From contig CP116767.1 in NCBI GenBank assembly GCA_028571325.1, positions 215,150 to 279,149 of the forward strand: DNA of 64,000 nt, written 5' to 3'. The notes below the pieces were generated by a model. The model was given only the letters and a program-made list of their open reading frames with translations. It did no database searches and was not told the origin of the DNA. Positions 25,536 to 35,094 of this stretch are shown here, piece after piece (position 1 is the first letter of the stretch; the number at the start of each line of letters is the position of its first letter). A program made the position numbers and the translations under genes. The stretch is from Wolbachia endosymbiont of Ctenocephalides felis wCfeF (GTDB lineage Bacteria > Pseudomonadota > Alphaproteobacteria > Rickettsiales > Anaplasmataceae).

Positions 25536-26681
25536 TTATGCAGACTTCATTTTACACAATTCAATACTGTTAATAAAGTGCCTAAATAGATAATGTGAAT
25601 CATGCGTACCTGGAGCTTCTTCTGGGTGGTATTGTACAGAAAAAACCGGGTAATTCTTCATCATTATTCCCTCTATACTATTATCAAACAGAGAAATATG
25701 AGTAACTTCAACGTTACTTGGCAGAGAAGATGGATCAACAACAAACCCGTGATTTTGGCTGGTGATCTCAACTCTTTCGTTACTCACATTATAAACTGGA
25801 TGGTTACTTCCTCGGTGACCAACATTCATCTTGAAGGTCTTTGCTCCTAAAGTAATTGCAAGCAATTGGTGACCCATGCATATGCCAAAGACTGGTATTT
25901 TAGATTTTATAATAACGTCTATCTCTAGAATCATACTTTCTCCTATTTCTTGTGGATCACCAGGACCATTTGAAAGTACTATACCATCCGGATCCATGCT
26001 TAATATTTTCTGAGCAAAACCTTTATTTGGCTTAATCAGTTTAATTGCACAACCAAGTTCTGTTAAGCGTGAAACTATACTAGCTTTTACACCGAAATCA
26101 ATCACCACAACTTTGTATTTTGCATTAAGATCGTTTTTAAAGCTATTACTTAAACTGACTTTATTGATTATCTCTACTCCATTTAAAGGTTTGTATTTCT
26201 TCAATTCATCCAGCAAATCCTCTATTACAAGAGTAGTTTGGTCATCATAGATTCCAGCGTCACACATCGGAGAGCAGGTCAATGGGCATATAATTCCACT
26301 TTGGGGTCGATGTTTTTGCAAATATCTTGTCAAGGCTCTAGTATCAACTCCTGATATTCCAACTACGTTATTTCTCTCCAACCAATCATTTAAACTGATA
26401 CATGATGAAGGATGAGAGGCAGAAGAAAGTTCACGCATAATCACGCCACTTGCAAAAATTTTCTTTCCTCCTTCATTATCTTTGTTGTTTATCCCAATGT
26501 TGCCAATATGAGGGAAAGTGAACGTTATAATTTGATCGGCAAAAGAGGGGTCAGTTATAGTATGCTGGTAACCAGTGATACCAGTGGTAAAACAGATCTC
26601 ACCTATGCACTTGCTTTTCTTACCTACTGATTTTCCTAAAAAGCACTTACCATCTTGTAAAACTAAAATCGCATCTTGCAC
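25536..26681 (-). CDS. carA: Carbamoyl-phosphate synthase small (glutaminase) subunit
   Basis: 381 aa. Hydrolyses glutamine and channels ammonia to CarB for carbamoyl phosphate, feeding pyrimidine synthesis. The N-terminal CarA-specific domain (TGITGYQHTITDPS) precedes a class I glutamine amidotransferase domain. That domain has the nucleophile Cys in FGICMGHQLLA and the catalytic His-Glu in QYHPEEAPG. carB is not adjacent. The gene stands alone between tRNA-Tyr and a divergent membrane protein gene. Confidence 0.97.
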   Translation of the reverse strand: MQDAILVLQDGKCFLGKSVGKKSKCIGEICFTTGITGYQHTITDPSFADQIITFTFPHIGNIGINNKDNEGGKKIFASGVIMRELSSASHPSSCISLNDWLERNNVVGISGVDTRALTRYLQKHRPQSGIICPLTCSPMCDAGIYDDQTTLVIEDLLDELKKYKPLNGVEIINKVSLSNSFKNDLNAKYKVVVIDFGVKASIVSRLTELGCAIKLIKPNKGFAQKILSMDPDGIVLSNGPGDPQEIGESMILEIDVIIKSKIPVFGICMGHQLLAITLGAKTFKMNVGHRGSNHPVYNVSNERVEITSQNHGFVVDPSSLPSNVEVTHISLFDNSIEGIMMKNYPVFSVQYHPEEAPGTHDSHYLFRHFINSIELCKMKSA

Positions 26682-26823
26682 TCAATTTTCTCTCACTGAT
26701 TCAAAACAGTATATAAAGATTCTAAACAATACGTAACTCCTTCTAAAATTTTAAACTTGACTATAAGTTAACAGAGAATAACATAAAAAACCTTTCAATA
26801 CATTCTTTCACATAAAATATATC

Positions 26824-26852
26824 TTGACCACCTTCGCACTTCGTGTTAAATA
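26824..26852 (+). promoter_or_regulatory. Predicted promoter of the small membrane protein gene
   Basis: TTGACC (26824-26829), 17 bp, TAAATA (26847-26852), about 30 bp before the start codon. The spacer start (ACCTTCGC) resembles that of the repeat-borne promoters, suggesting the promoter may derive from a repeat. Confidence 0.45.
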
Positions 26853-26881
26853 TAAATTATTAAACAAAGTGGAGAATTACA

Positions 26882-27673
26882 ATGCCTGATAATGAAAATC
26901 AATCTAAAAAAATAAATGGGAAGTGGTTGGCTATAGGAGCTGGCTCGCTATTATTTGTAATGATGCTACCGTCAATTCTTCTTTTAGCAAAAATAGCTAT
27001 AGGACTAATTATAGTTCCAGTTGTAGTAATAGCGATGAAAGTTGCTTTAAAAGCAATGTCTAAAGTCTCAGAAGATAAAAAGGAAGATCAAAACCAAGCA
27101 ACACAACAAACAACACAAAGCAGAATTATAAACCTAGCTATTGGATTATTATCTATATTTGTAGGTGGGCTATCACTATTCACCATAGCGCAAATTGGTT
27201 TAACTGCAACATGTGCAGCTGTAGCTGCTTTAGTTCTATACGGATGTTTTAAAGATGAAGAAATAGGTAAAGACATAAACGAAAAACTAGATGGAATAGC
27301 TGACAGTACAACTGACTTCATTGTTAGCAACATTGAAAACTTATTCCACAACAAAGCCGTCAGGTGTAGCTCACCTTATACCGCATTGCCTGTCTGTGTT
27401 TTTCCACTACAAGCTGGCTGTAGGGGTTCTATTTACTCTATAAGCTTTTTTACCATGCTAAATTTTAATCCGCGAACAAAATCTTCAACACTACAGGGGT
27501 TTCTTCCCTCCATTTGCACAACTTTGGGGATTAAAGTGCCGCTCCTCAAACTTATGTGCATATTATCATTAACAATTTCACCTTGTGCTGAAGTTAAAGA
27601 AGCATTTAATTCAAAGTCAGCATCCAGTATCCTGAAACGTTTATTCTCTATCTTGACGAACGCTTTGGGGTAA
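26882..27673 (+). CDS. Hypothetical membrane protein, 3' part antisense to fmt
   Basis: 263-codon frame with a good GTGGAGAATTACA ribosome site. Residues 1 to about 158 look like a real protein: a polar N-terminus, two hydrophobic helices (about 16-55), a charged linker, two more (about 85-123), then an acidic amphipathic tail. From about residue 160 the sequence changes character (Cys/Ser-rich), and the last 241 bp are antisense to the 3' end of fmt. The original stop was probably lost, by deletion or rearrangement, so the C-terminal third is likely non-native. No known family recognised. Confidence 0.55.
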   Translation: MPDNENQSKKINGKWLAIGAGSLLFVMMLPSILLLAKIAIGLIIVPVVVIAMKVALKAMSKVSEDKKEDQNQATQQTTQSRIINLAIGLLSIFVGGLSLFTIAQIGLTATCAAVAALVLYGCFKDEEIGKDINEKLDGIADSTTDFIVSNIENLFHNKAVRCSSPYTALPVCVFPLQAGCRGSIYSISFFTMLNFNPRTKSSTLQGFLPSICTTLGIKVPLLKLMCILSLTISPCAEVKEAFNSKSASSILKRLFSILTNALG

Positions 27674-28341
27674 AATGCTTTAACTTTCCTATAAGCAACT
27701 TCGCAAATATCACTCGCATAAATTTTATAGTCTTCCACTTTATCAGCGTAGCACGCATTATCATCGTTTTGTTCTAAAGGAACCTGTTTTTCAATTTCAT
27801 TTAACACTTCCATCAGTAAATTGCTACCCAGCGCAGACAGTTTATCATGCAATGTCTTGTAATTGTCGTTTTTTTTAATCAGAAATTTTTTCTGTTTTAA
27901 AACAGGGCCAGAATCCAGTCCTTCGTTCAATTGCATAATGCTAACCCCAGTCTCCTGGTCTCCCGCCAAAATTGTATGCTGTATGGGAGCTGCACCGCGC
28001 CATCTAGGCAGCAGCGAAGGATGAATATTAATACAACCATATTTTGGAATACTCAAAATTTCTTTTGGAAGTATCAACCCATATGCAGCAACAACTGCAA
28101 CGTCTGGTTTGAAATTTTTAAACTGTTCTTGCTCTACCGAAGATTTTAGAGAGGTAGGAATGCACACCTCTATACCATTTTCCTCAGCAACAACATGTAT
28201 TGGAGATTTCGTCAGTTTCTGTCCACGCCCCGAAGGTTTCGGGGCCTTGGTATATACTGCTATTATCTTATTCTCTGACTTCAATAACAAGCTCAACGCA
28301 CCAACAGCAAATTCTGGTGACCCCATGAAAACAACTTTCAT
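27433..28341 (-). CDS. fmt: Methionyl-tRNA formyltransferase
   Basis: 302 aa. Formylates initiator Met-tRNA. The formyl-transfer core [15 protein letters not shown] with catalytic Asn/His (IHPSLLP), the MGSPEFAV N-terminus and the [10 protein letters not shown] block are intact, with a C-terminal OB-like domain ending in [10 protein letters not shown]. The protein is full length, so it is the opposite-strand frame at its 3' end that is doubtful. It starts 20 bp after rplT in the same direction. Confidence 0.96.
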   Translation of the reverse strand: MKVVFMGSPEFAVGALSLLLKSENKIIAVYTKAPKPSGRGQKLTKSPIHVVAEENGIEVCIPTSLKSSVEQEQFKNFKPDVAVVAAYGLILPKEILSIPKYGCINIHPSLLPRWRGAAPIQHTILAGDQETGVSIMQLNEGLDSGPVLKQKKFLIKKNDNYKTLHDKLSALGSNLLMEVLNEIEKQVPLEQNDDNACYADKVEDYKIYASDICEVAYRKVKAFYPKAFVKIENKRFRILDADFELNASLTSAQGEIVNDNMHISLRSGTLIPKVVQMEGRNPCSVEDFVRGLKFSMVKKLIE

Positions 28342-28360
28342 GCTGCTTTGCTTAAAGAAA

Positions 28361-28726
28361 TCAAGAATTTTCTGCTAATTTGTCGCTTACAGTCTCTACT
28401 AGTTCTGCAAAATCATCTTTATAATTAACAGCCATTTCAGCAAGGACTTTTCTATTCAAACCAATTCCAGCAAGCGTGAGACCATACATGAATCTACCAT
28501 AAGTAATCCCATGCTCTCTTACTGCTGCATTGATACGTATTATCCACAGGCTACGAAAATCGCGCTTGCGATTTCTTCTGTCCCTATAAGCGTATTGTAA
28601 TGCTTTTTCAACCCTTTGTAAAGCAATTCTGTAACAACTTTTTGCACGTCCTCTATAGCCCTTTGCTAACTTTAATATTTTCTTGTGACGAGCATGAGTA
28701 GTAACCCCACGTTTTACTCGAGCCAT
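28361..28726 (-). CDS. rplT: 50S ribosomal protein L20
   Basis: 121 aa. Early-assembly protein of the large subunit. It has the basic N-terminal extension ([19 protein letters not shown]) and the signature [16 protein letters not shown]. It lies directly downstream of rpmI. In E. coli L20 represses its own operon by binding the leader between infC and rpmI; here infC is 27 kb away with thrS, so that regulation cannot be assumed. Confidence 0.97.
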   Translation of the reverse strand: MARVKRGVTTHARHKKILKLAKGYRGRAKSCYRIALQRVEKALQYAYRDRRNRKRDFRSLWIIRINAAVREHGITYGRFMYGLTLAGIGLNRKVLAEMAVNYKDDFAELVETVSDKLAENS

Positions 28727-28746
28727 TCTATTTTACCTCCATTTTG

Positions 28747-28953
28747 TTAAATACCATAAGGCATGTAAAGCTTAACTATACGCGAATCAGATTTACCAAG
28801 AATCGTTGTACCACGCTGGTTACGGATGTTGGATTTACTCCTCTTTATCATGCCATGCCTTTTGCCTGACTGAGTAGAAATAACCTTGCCTTTAGCTGTA
28901 AGATTAAAGCGCTTTTTAACGGAAGATTTGGTTTTTAATTTCATTCTCTTCAT
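28747..28953 (-). CDS. rpmI: 50S ribosomal protein L35
   Basis: 68 aa, small and very basic. The L35 signature [13 protein letters not shown] and the block [16 protein letters not shown] are present. An ATG three codons further in is also possible. First gene of rpmI-rplT-fmt. Confidence 0.95.
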   Translation of the reverse strand: MKRMKLKTKSSVKKRFNLTAKGKVISTQSGKRHGMIKRSKSNIRNQRGTTILGKSDSRIVKLYMPYGI

Positions 28954-29106
28954 ATAAATTCACAAACATTATCACTGAATTCTTTAGTAGTAACTAGTTA
29001 GTAATATAAATAACTTTATTAAAGAATCAAATAGTATTGCAACTTACAAGCTACAATACTACTATAATATGTAATCTGAAGCTACAATACAAGCTAAAAT
29101 TGCATA

Positions 29107-29562
29107 TTAAAGGAGCTTAAATGTAATTACACCCAATATATGTGTTATACCTTCTCTATCTCCAAGCGGCAACAATACTTGCCTCATTTTAACACTTTCA
29201 CTTTCTTCTTCTTCGTTGATTGGGCACTTACTATCTACTACAGTATCAAGTTTATCAATAACTGCGTCTACTTTATACAGCCGCAAAAATGGTGCATCGA
29301 CCGCATATTTACTATCAATACACATGTTCTTTTCAAAACCATAGAACTCAATAGCCTTTTCTCCCGCATTTTCACAGATATAACCTCGGTCATTAACTTC
29401 AATAATAAAACAATGCTGCCAAGATTCCATTATTTCGGCAGTATCTATCTCATGCCTTTCTGGCCAGTCTCTATCCGATCCTTTTATTTCACTCCAGTGC
29501 TGAGTCACTACATTCGCTATTCTTCTTTCTTTGCCTGCGTAAATTTCCATTCCAACATCCAC
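29107..29562 (-). CDS. PAS-like domain protein (alphaproteobacterial PAS_5 type)
   Basis: 151 aa. A single-domain protein with WQHCFIIEVNDRGYICENAGEKAIEFYGF in the centre (PAS-like sheet and FAD/heme-type fold) and a C-terminal LLPLGDREGITHILGVITF, resembling the alphaproteobacterial PAS_5 family. No kinase, cyclase or DNA-binding domain is attached, so a sensory role is uncertain. The family assignment is from motif memory and is moderate. It starts with ATG at 29562 (another at 29550) and stands alone. Confidence 0.65.
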   Translation of the reverse strand: MDVGMEIYAGKERRIANVVTQHWSEIKGSDRDWPERHEIDTAEIMESWQHCFIIEVNDRGYICENAGEKAIEFYGFEKNMCIDSKYAVDAPFLRLYKVDAVIDKLDTVVDSKCPINEEEESESVKMRQVLLPLGDREGITHILGVITFKLL

Positions 29563-29750
29563 ACAAAAAACATAGATATAAGCTGAATCTACTGTGAATG
29601 TATTGATTTTTTCTTAATCGCAAGTTACGTATTAAGAGAGTTCCCGTGATGTTTGGGAATTTACACGGGTACCTTTTTAACCGTTCTTTAACGTGAGCTC
29701 ACACTTTCTTGATTAGTCCTCCGGCTATATGACATACATCTGCACTGCGC

Positions 29751-30086
29751 TTACGGCTGTTCATTACCTTCTTCACTATTTATTTTATTAATTAAATAGT
29801 CTCTTAGGTCGGTAAGTTCTTGTAATAAATCCTTTGAACCGCGATTGATTTTTACATCATTATTAAATTCTTTTTGCACTCCCTTTATTGTATATCCTTT
29901 ATCATATAACATATACTTTATTTTCTTTATAGCCTCTATACACTTATGATCATATAGCCTTCTTCCCTTACGTTTTATGGGTTTAATTTGACGAAATTGG
30001 CTTTCCCAGAATCTTAAAACATGTTGTTCCACATGTAGCTCTTCAGCTACCTCTCCGATCGTGTAGAGTAATTTTTCCTTATTCAT
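29751..30086 (-). CDS. MerR-type helix-turn-helix regulator
   Basis: 111 aa. An N-terminal winged-helix domain of the MerR family (YTIGEVAEELHVEQHVLRFWESQF...GRRLYDHKCIEAIKKIKYMLYDKGYTIKGVQ) is followed by a short helical, acidic tail with no effector domain or Cys ligands. This compact form next to ihfA is conserved in alphaproteobacteria. Its ATG lies within the last 8 bp of ihfA, so translation is likely coupled. Confidence 0.88.
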   Translation of the reverse strand: MNKEKLLYTIGEVAEELHVEQHVLRFWESQFRQIKPIKRKGRRLYDHKCIEAIKKIKYMLYDKGYTIKGVQKEFNNDVKINRGSKDLLQELTDLRDYLINKINSEEGNEQP

Positions 30087-30384
30087 TGATTAAATTTTTT
30101 ATCACTTTTGAAGGCCTAAAAGAAACTGAATTTCTTGCCTGAACTACTACTTTTTTTGGTGTATTTGGTATATTTCCTGGCCTTTCCTTCTTTTTTTTAA
30201 CCAAGAACGTCCCAAAGGATGATATTTTGACTATTCCATCCTTCACTAAGCCTGCCTTTATCTCATCCAATATATCGTCTACTATTGCAGCAGAGTCTTC
30301 TTTTGACAAACCGATTTCTCGATTTATATCCTCAGCTATTGTTGCCTTAGTTACTGTCATATCTTTTGTCGTAACGTAATCCAT
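30079..30384 (-). CDS. ihfA: Integration host factor subunit alpha
   Basis: 101 aa HU/IHF-fold DNA-bending protein. Conserved elements are ISSFGTFLVKKKKERPGNIPNT (beta arm with the intercalating Pro, PGNIP) and VVVQARNSVSFRPSKVIK. The N-terminus has about 8 extra residues before MTVTKATIAEDI, so the second ATG is an alternative. It overlaps the downstream MerR-type gene. Confidence 0.9.
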   Translation of the reverse strand: MDYVTTKDMTVTKATIAEDINREIGLSKEDSAAIVDDILDEIKAGLVKDGIVKISSFGTFLVKKKKERPGNIPNTPKKVVVQARNSVSFRPSKVIKNLINE

Positions 30385-30433
30385 AATTTATTATAATATG
30401 TGAATATAATATAACAATCGACTCAAGATTCAG

Positions 30434-31666
30434 CTACTTTTTTTTAGGGTATGTCTCTTTTGTAGCATAATTTAAAATACTGGCAGTTGCCAATGCTGCA
30501 AATATTATAAGAAGCGCCATTTGATGATCTATAAAAAGTGCTAGTGTTGATGCTATAATTCCACCCACGATAAACATAAACCCATTGATAACAGATGATG
30601 ACGTGCTAATGTGTTTTCGCTCTGCAATTTCACTGCCAACAGTAAAATTAAGCATATGTCCTCCTGCAAAAAACCCAAACATTAACATACAAAAGTGCAC
30701 AATATTAATCGTCAAATGGTTGCATAGTAAAATAATAATCGAAACGCCTTGTAGCAAAGCGAAAGCAGAGATTACATGCTTTCTATTTTTAAATAGGTTT
30801 GAGATTCGATCTGCAATCGGTGCACCAACTGCAAGACCAAGCCATAACACTGCAGTTGCTATACCTAACTCTGTTGTATCAAATTCTGAATTGCGCAACA
30901 ACCTTGGTGCCCACAAAGTGTTAAGCGCTAAAAATGTTCCAAAAGTAATAGCACCCACTATTGAGGTTATCCAGATATCTTTTAGTTTTAGCACTGTGAC
31001 CACAGAACATATTACCGTTTTCATGGAGCTTTTTATTGTGTATTTTTCTAAACTTTTTTCTGAAAGTGCTTCTGGGTAGAAGAACATAAGTACAAATATT
31101 GACACACCAAGTAGTATTATGCACATGATCAGATTTTTCCAATATATACCTTCAGCGAGAAAGCTAGAGAACAATATTTGAATTACCAGTGCAGAAAGGC
31201 TTGAAATTGTCTGTACCAGTGAGAACATCAGCCCAAACTGGGTAACGGGAAAACAGGTGCTACTTATATGAGCAGCTCCAATAAAACCAAACGACGCTCC
31301 AATTGCAATCAACACTTGAGATAAAATCAAATGGGAGAAGTTTTCACTATTAATGAGAACAAGAAACCCAAGGATCATAGTTGATAATGAGAAGGAGTAA
31401 ATTTTTTTGCTGGAAAAAGTATTAAACATTGCCCCACTAAAAAACTGTGAGATGGCAAAAGTCCAATTATAAGCTGAGTTGGCCAGTGCAACTTGCGCGA
31501 TCGTGAGCCCAAGTTCTTTTTCAAGATCTACGTTTATAAAGGTATAAATTATCTGCATGTTGCTGAATATAACAATCAAGTTACCAATCAACCAAACGAA
31601 CCAAGCTTTAGCCCTGCTTTCCATAAGATCTGTTTTTATAAGTAATTTATTAATACCAAATCCCAT
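30434..31666 (-). CDS. MFS transporter, substrate unknown
   Basis: 410 aa with about 12 hydrophobic helices in two halves of six, typical of the major facilitator superfamily. Loop residues such as GAMFNTFSSKKIYSFS (between helices 2 and 3) fit the general MFS motif loosely. Substrate cannot be predicted. It ends 50 bp from ihfA's start (same strand) and begins beside a repeat whose left end, ATACCAAATCCCA, starts right at the gene's 5' side. Confidence 0.85.
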   Translation of the reverse strand: MGFGINKLLIKTDLMESRAKAWFVWLIGNLIVIFSNMQIIYTFINVDLEKELGLTIAQVALANSAYNWTFAISQFFSGAMFNTFSSKKIYSFSLSTMILGFLVLINSENFSHLILSQVLIAIGASFGFIGAAHISSTCFPVTQFGLMFSLVQTISSLSALVIQILFSSFLAEGIYWKNLIMCIILLGVSIFVLMFFYPEALSEKSLEKYTIKSSMKTVICSVVTVLKLKDIWITSIVGAITFGTFLALNTLWAPRLLRNSEFDTTELGIATAVLWLGLAVGAPIADRISNLFKNRKHVISAFALLQGVSIIILLCNHLTINIVHFCMLMFGFFAGGHMLNFTVGSEIAERKHISTSSSVINGFMFIVGGIIASTLALFIDHQMALLIIFAALATASILNYATKETYPKKK

Positions 31667-31671
31667 TATTA

Positions 31672-32085
31672 TACCAAATCCCAGTGGTAACAGGACAAGC
31701 TAAAAAGTTTTCCTACGATTAGAGGTTTAGCGAACCTATTATGTATCTTGTTTGATAACGAAAGTCAGTATAACCTTTATGCTTAAGAAATTTACCAAGT
31801 AGAAAAAAAGCAAAAGAAATCCCGAGTGGCGAGTTTTGACTCTATAATACTGTAAATTGGCGCTATAATAATTTACTGACGCTTAGTTCAAGCGCGATTT
31901 GGCTGAATGTAGAAAAAATGAAAAAGACATGCAGCCGCTATAATTTGATACAATCCGCCAAAAAATACCCTGAATTTTGTCATTGAGCCTGCAGATCAAA
32001 AACAAGTTTTGAGTCAGAAATACCCTTGCTATCGTAGTAATGGATTTGGCGAAAGTTGTCAAGCAGTTTTTTTGTTTCTGATCTC
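31672..32085. repeat. Dispersed repeat, type B short variant
   Basis: This fills the 31667-32088 gap. The left part (from ATACCAAATCCCAGTGGTAA) matches 11526-11650 closely, including the TTGTTTGATAACGAAAG stretch. One module with an A-run, GCAAAAGAA, TCCCG and TTGGCG follows. At the right, a leftward TTGACA (complement of 32057-32062) has only a weak -10 (TACTAC). It abuts the 3' end of rodA. Confidence 0.75.
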
Positions 32086-32088
32086 AAA

Positions 32089-33204
32089 CTACAGACCTTC
32101 TCGCGAATAAAATCGAGAGCTTAGCCTCAAGTCTTTTGCAGACGTTATAGAGCTAAGTAGCAGTCCTACACATATTAAGCTTGCAGCAGTTGTGCTTCCT
32201 CCATAGGATAGGAATGGCAACGGATCACCTATTACGGGTAAAAGACCGATCGTCATTCCGATATTTACGGCGAAATGAACGCCAAAAAAGGCAAAAATGC
32301 CGATAGACACTAACTTAGAAAAATAATTTTTTGATCTATAAGCAATAGAGAATATTATAGCAAACAGCGTAGTATAGAGGAAAACCAAAACCATGCTACC
32401 TAAAAACCCCCATTCCTCGCCAAGCACCGCAAAAGCGAAATCTGTGCGCTTTTCCGGTAAAAACCCAAGCTGAGTTTGACTTCCATTAACAAAGCCTTTG
32501 CCAAGCAAACCTCCTGAACCTATAGCTATCTGGGATTGCTGCGCATTATAGCCTATTCCAAGGGGATCCACTGATGAATCCAAAAACGACAGTATCCTTT
32601 GCTTGTGATAAGAGCGTAAAAAAGGCCAGATAGTTGGTATTACAAGAATGCCAATCGTTCCAAAAACTATCAAATGAGATCTTTTGATTATTGCTGTGAA
32701 TATAATCGATGCTCCTATAAATAACATTATCACGGCCGTGCCTAAATTAGGCTGCTTTAGTACCAAAAATACAGGTAAGAAAATAATTATAAATGCCTTA
32801 AATAACCTTTGAAACTCCATCATTTTATACACACTTTGCTTATTAAAATAACGAGCAAGTGCAAGTATTAAGCCTACTTTTGCAAACTCTGACGGTTGCA
32901 AACTAATTGGCCCAATTCTTATCCACCTTGTTGCACCCATTATGTGCGAACCAAAAAAGTTTACTAACAGCAGCGAAGTTACTGCTGCTATATAAAAAAG
33001 GTAGGCATACTTCAAATAAAAATCTATCTCTATGAATGACATAGCTATAGCTAATAGAAAAAAGAAAGAGAATACAACTAGTTGATGAATCGCAAATGGC
33101 ATCCACTTTCCTCCAGCAGAAGAATATTGAACAACAATGCCAACGCAAAACAGCGCCATTATGTTAATGATTAGCAATAAGTAAATCTTCTTTGGCCTAC
33201 CCAC
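32089..33204 (-). CDS. rodA: Peptidoglycan glycosyltransferase RodA
   Basis: 371 aa SEDS-family membrane protein that polymerises lipid II with a PBP2 partner during cell elongation. About 10 hydrophobic helices; signature elements are QPSEFAK, GYNAQQSQIAIGSGGLLGKG, FLPEKRTDFAFAVLGEE (with the conserved Asp) and LPFLSYGGSTT. The KQPNLGTA loop has Asn where most RodA proteins have Asp. The start is GTG at 33204; no ATG is suitably placed. It lies 43 bp after the MrpD-like gene in the same direction. Its presence fits the minimal peptidoglycan metabolism known for Wolbachia. Confidence 0.93.
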   Translation of the reverse strand: MGRPKKIYLLLIINIMALFCVGIVVQYSSAGGKWMPFAIHQLVVFSFFFLLAIAMSFIEIDFYLKYAYLFYIAAVTSLLLVNFFGSHIMGATRWIRIGPISLQPSEFAKVGLILALARYFNKQSVYKMMEFQRLFKAFIIIFLPVFLVLKQPNLGTAVIMLFIGASIIFTAIIKRSHLIVFGTIGILVIPTIWPFLRSYHKQRILSFLDSSVDPLGIGYNAQQSQIAIGSGGLLGKGFVNGSQTQLGFLPEKRTDFAFAVLGEEWGFLGSMVLVFLYTTLFAIIFSIAYRSKNYFSKLVSIGIFAFFGVHFAVNIGMTIGLLPVIGDPLPFLSYGGSTTAASLICVGLLLSSITSAKDLRLSSRFYSREGL

Positions 33205-33246
33205 AACAAGAACTTTATAACCTTGAAGTATAATAAGAAATGAAAA

Positions 33247-34713
33247 TCAAAAAGCCAACTTTTCAACTGCTAACCAAATTGGAGTACTGTATACTCCCGT
33301 TACTACTGTTAAAGCTGCCATGAGTAACAGACAGAAAAGCATAGGTAGCGGTACTTTATCAACCGATCCAGGCGCCATTTCAGCGTGTGATGCTGCATCA
33401 TTTCCAAAATACATTTTTTCTACCATCTTCCACATATATATTAGCGCAAGGAAAGAACCAACAGCAAAAACTATAAGAGAAATCCACGCGTGAGACTCGA
33501 TAATCGCTTTCATCATATACCACTTACTTACAAAGCCGCTTGTTAAAGGCACACCGATCAATGCCAAGCTAAGTAGAGTAAATGCAAGTGTTGTACGAGG
33601 CATCGATTTCTTTAGTCCTGACAAATTTTCTACTTTTGTTGAATCAAATTTATAAGAAACACATCCTACAGCCATGAATAAAGATGTTTTTATTATGCTG
33701 TGGTTTATTATGTGAAGGATTGCTGCAAATAAGCCTGCTTTTGAGTTTAAACCCAGCATTAAAATTATATAACCAATCTGGCTGACGCTAGAGTTAGCAA
33801 GCAACCTTTTCACGTCTTTCGCGGTCATTGCAAATATTGACCCAAATACGATAGCACAAAATGCAAGGATAATTATCACATTGTTCAATGGCGGTTTAAA
33901 TAAAAAAAAGTTTTGATGGAAAACAGTATAAAAGATTCTGATAAAAACATATATCATCACCTTGGTCACTGTACCTGAAAAGAATATACTAATGAAACTT
34001 GGCGCCTCACTATATGAATTAACTAACCATCTACTCAATGGAAACAGTGCTATTTTGATTGAGAGGCCAACAAAAATGAACAATGTGCCAAGCTTTACGA
34101 TGTTATTATCATACAGCGGTACTATCCTCTCGGCCATGTCAGACATATTGAGTGTTCCTGTCATAGAATACAAAAGCCCAATACCAAACAAGTAAAACGT
34201 TGCGCCTATTGTTCCACTAATCAGATATTCAAATGCTGCAACCAGAGCTTTTTTATCCCTTCCCATTGAAACTAGTATGTAAGAAGAAAGAGACGAAATT
34301 TCCAAAAAAACGTAAAGATTGAATATGTCGTTTGTTACTAAAATCCCAAGTAGCCCGCTTAAGCACAACAGAAACAAAGAATAAAAACCAGTGATTTTGT
34401 TTTTGCTGATCTCTTTTTCATTGATATAAAAGCTATAAAGCATACTTATCAGTGCTATAAAATTCACTAGAGTTAGAATCAAGGAGTTTAATATATCGAT
34501 TCTTAACTCTATTCCGTACGGGGGAGCCCAATCTCCAAGGTAATAAGTTATAACTTCACCATTATACGTTTTCATGAGTAGTATCGATGAAACAAAAAAA
34601 GTAGCTGCTGTTGTGGCAAAAGAAATAAACCAGGATACTTTATGTTTCCTAGTAAGGAAGCAAAACATCGATGCAATTATTGGTATAATAACTTGTAAAA
34701 TTGGCAATTGCAT
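33247..34713 (-). CDS. MrpD/NuoN-type proton-translocating antiporter subunit
   Basis: 488 aa, about 14 transmembrane helices, of the family shared by Mrp Na+/H+ antiporters and complex I subunits L, M and N. The conserved Glu (LYVFLEISSLSSY) and Lys (SIKIALFPLSRWL) and the HIINHSIIKTSLFM helix are present. It resembles MrpD more than NuoN. No other mrp or nuo gene is adjacent, so it may act with subunits encoded elsewhere. Alternative: a duplicated complex I subunit. Confidence 0.82.
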   Translation of the reverse strand: MQLPILQVIIPIIASMFCFLTRKHKVSWFISFATTAATFFVSSILLMKTYNGEVITYYLGDWAPPYGIELRIDILNSLILTLVNFIALISMLYSFYINEKEISKNKITGFYSLFLLCLSGLLGILVTNDIFNLYVFLEISSLSSYILVSMGRDKKALVAAFEYLISGTIGATFYLFGIGLLYSMTGTLNMSDMAERIVPLYDNNIVKLGTLFIFVGLSIKIALFPLSRWLVNSYSEAPSFISIFFSGTVTKVMIYVFIRIFYTVFHQNFFLFKPPLNNVIIILAFCAIVFGSIFAMTAKDVKRLLANSSVSQIGYIILMLGLNSKAGLFAAILHIINHSIIKTSLFMAVGCVSYKFDSTKVENLSGLKKSMPRTTLAFTLLSLALIGVPLTSGFVSKWYMMKAIIESHAWISLIVFAVGSFLALIYMWKMVEKMYFGNDAASHAEMAPGSVDKVPLPMLFCLLLMAALTVVTGVYSTPIWLAVEKLAF

Positions 34714-34777
34714 TAAATTGTTGTTAATGGACTGTTAAAGTATTAGTATATATAATACTTTTTGTTTTAATACCCTT

Positions 34778-35092
34778 ATGTTATCTAAAATCTGTAATGC
34801 GATAAAACATCTATTACGAAGAAAAGGTAAATTTGTAGGAAGAGACGAAAATGGAAACTCTTACTATGAATCAAATAAAGGAAAAAGGTGGGTCACGTAT
34901 AGCAGTGTCTCTGAACCTACAACAGTACCTCCAAAGTGGCACATATGGCTTCACTATACTGATGATACAGTGCCAGTTAATAATAAAAAGAAAAAAATAA
35001 AACATACTCCTAATTTGACGGGTACAAAAGATGCGTATTATCCAAACCAAAAAGTGAAAAATTACTATAAAAGCTGGAATCCTAATAACTAA
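34778..35092 (+). CDS. NDUFA12-family complex I accessory subunit
   Basis: 104 aa. The pattern GKFVGRDENGNSYYE, then RWVTY, VPPKWHIWLHY and a Tyr/Pro-rich end is characteristic of NDUFA12 (B17.2), an accessory subunit of respiratory complex I retained from alphaproteobacteria to mitochondria. It is soluble and basic, with no transmembrane segment. It lies 2 bp upstream of mlaD and is probably co-transcribed with it; this pairing is common in alphaproteobacteria. Confidence 0.88.
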   Translation: MLSKICNAIKHLLRRKGKFVGRDENGNSYYESNKGKRWVTYSSVSEPTTVPPKWHIWLHYTDDTVPVNNKKKKIKHTPNLTGTKDAYYPNQKVKNYYKSWNPNN

Positions 35093-35094
35093 AG

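Noticed and set aside
29643..29670. CCCGTG...CACGGG stem followed by TTTTT
   Set aside because: It looks like a terminator on the plus strand, but there is no plus-strand gene upstream to terminate. Kept as unexplained.
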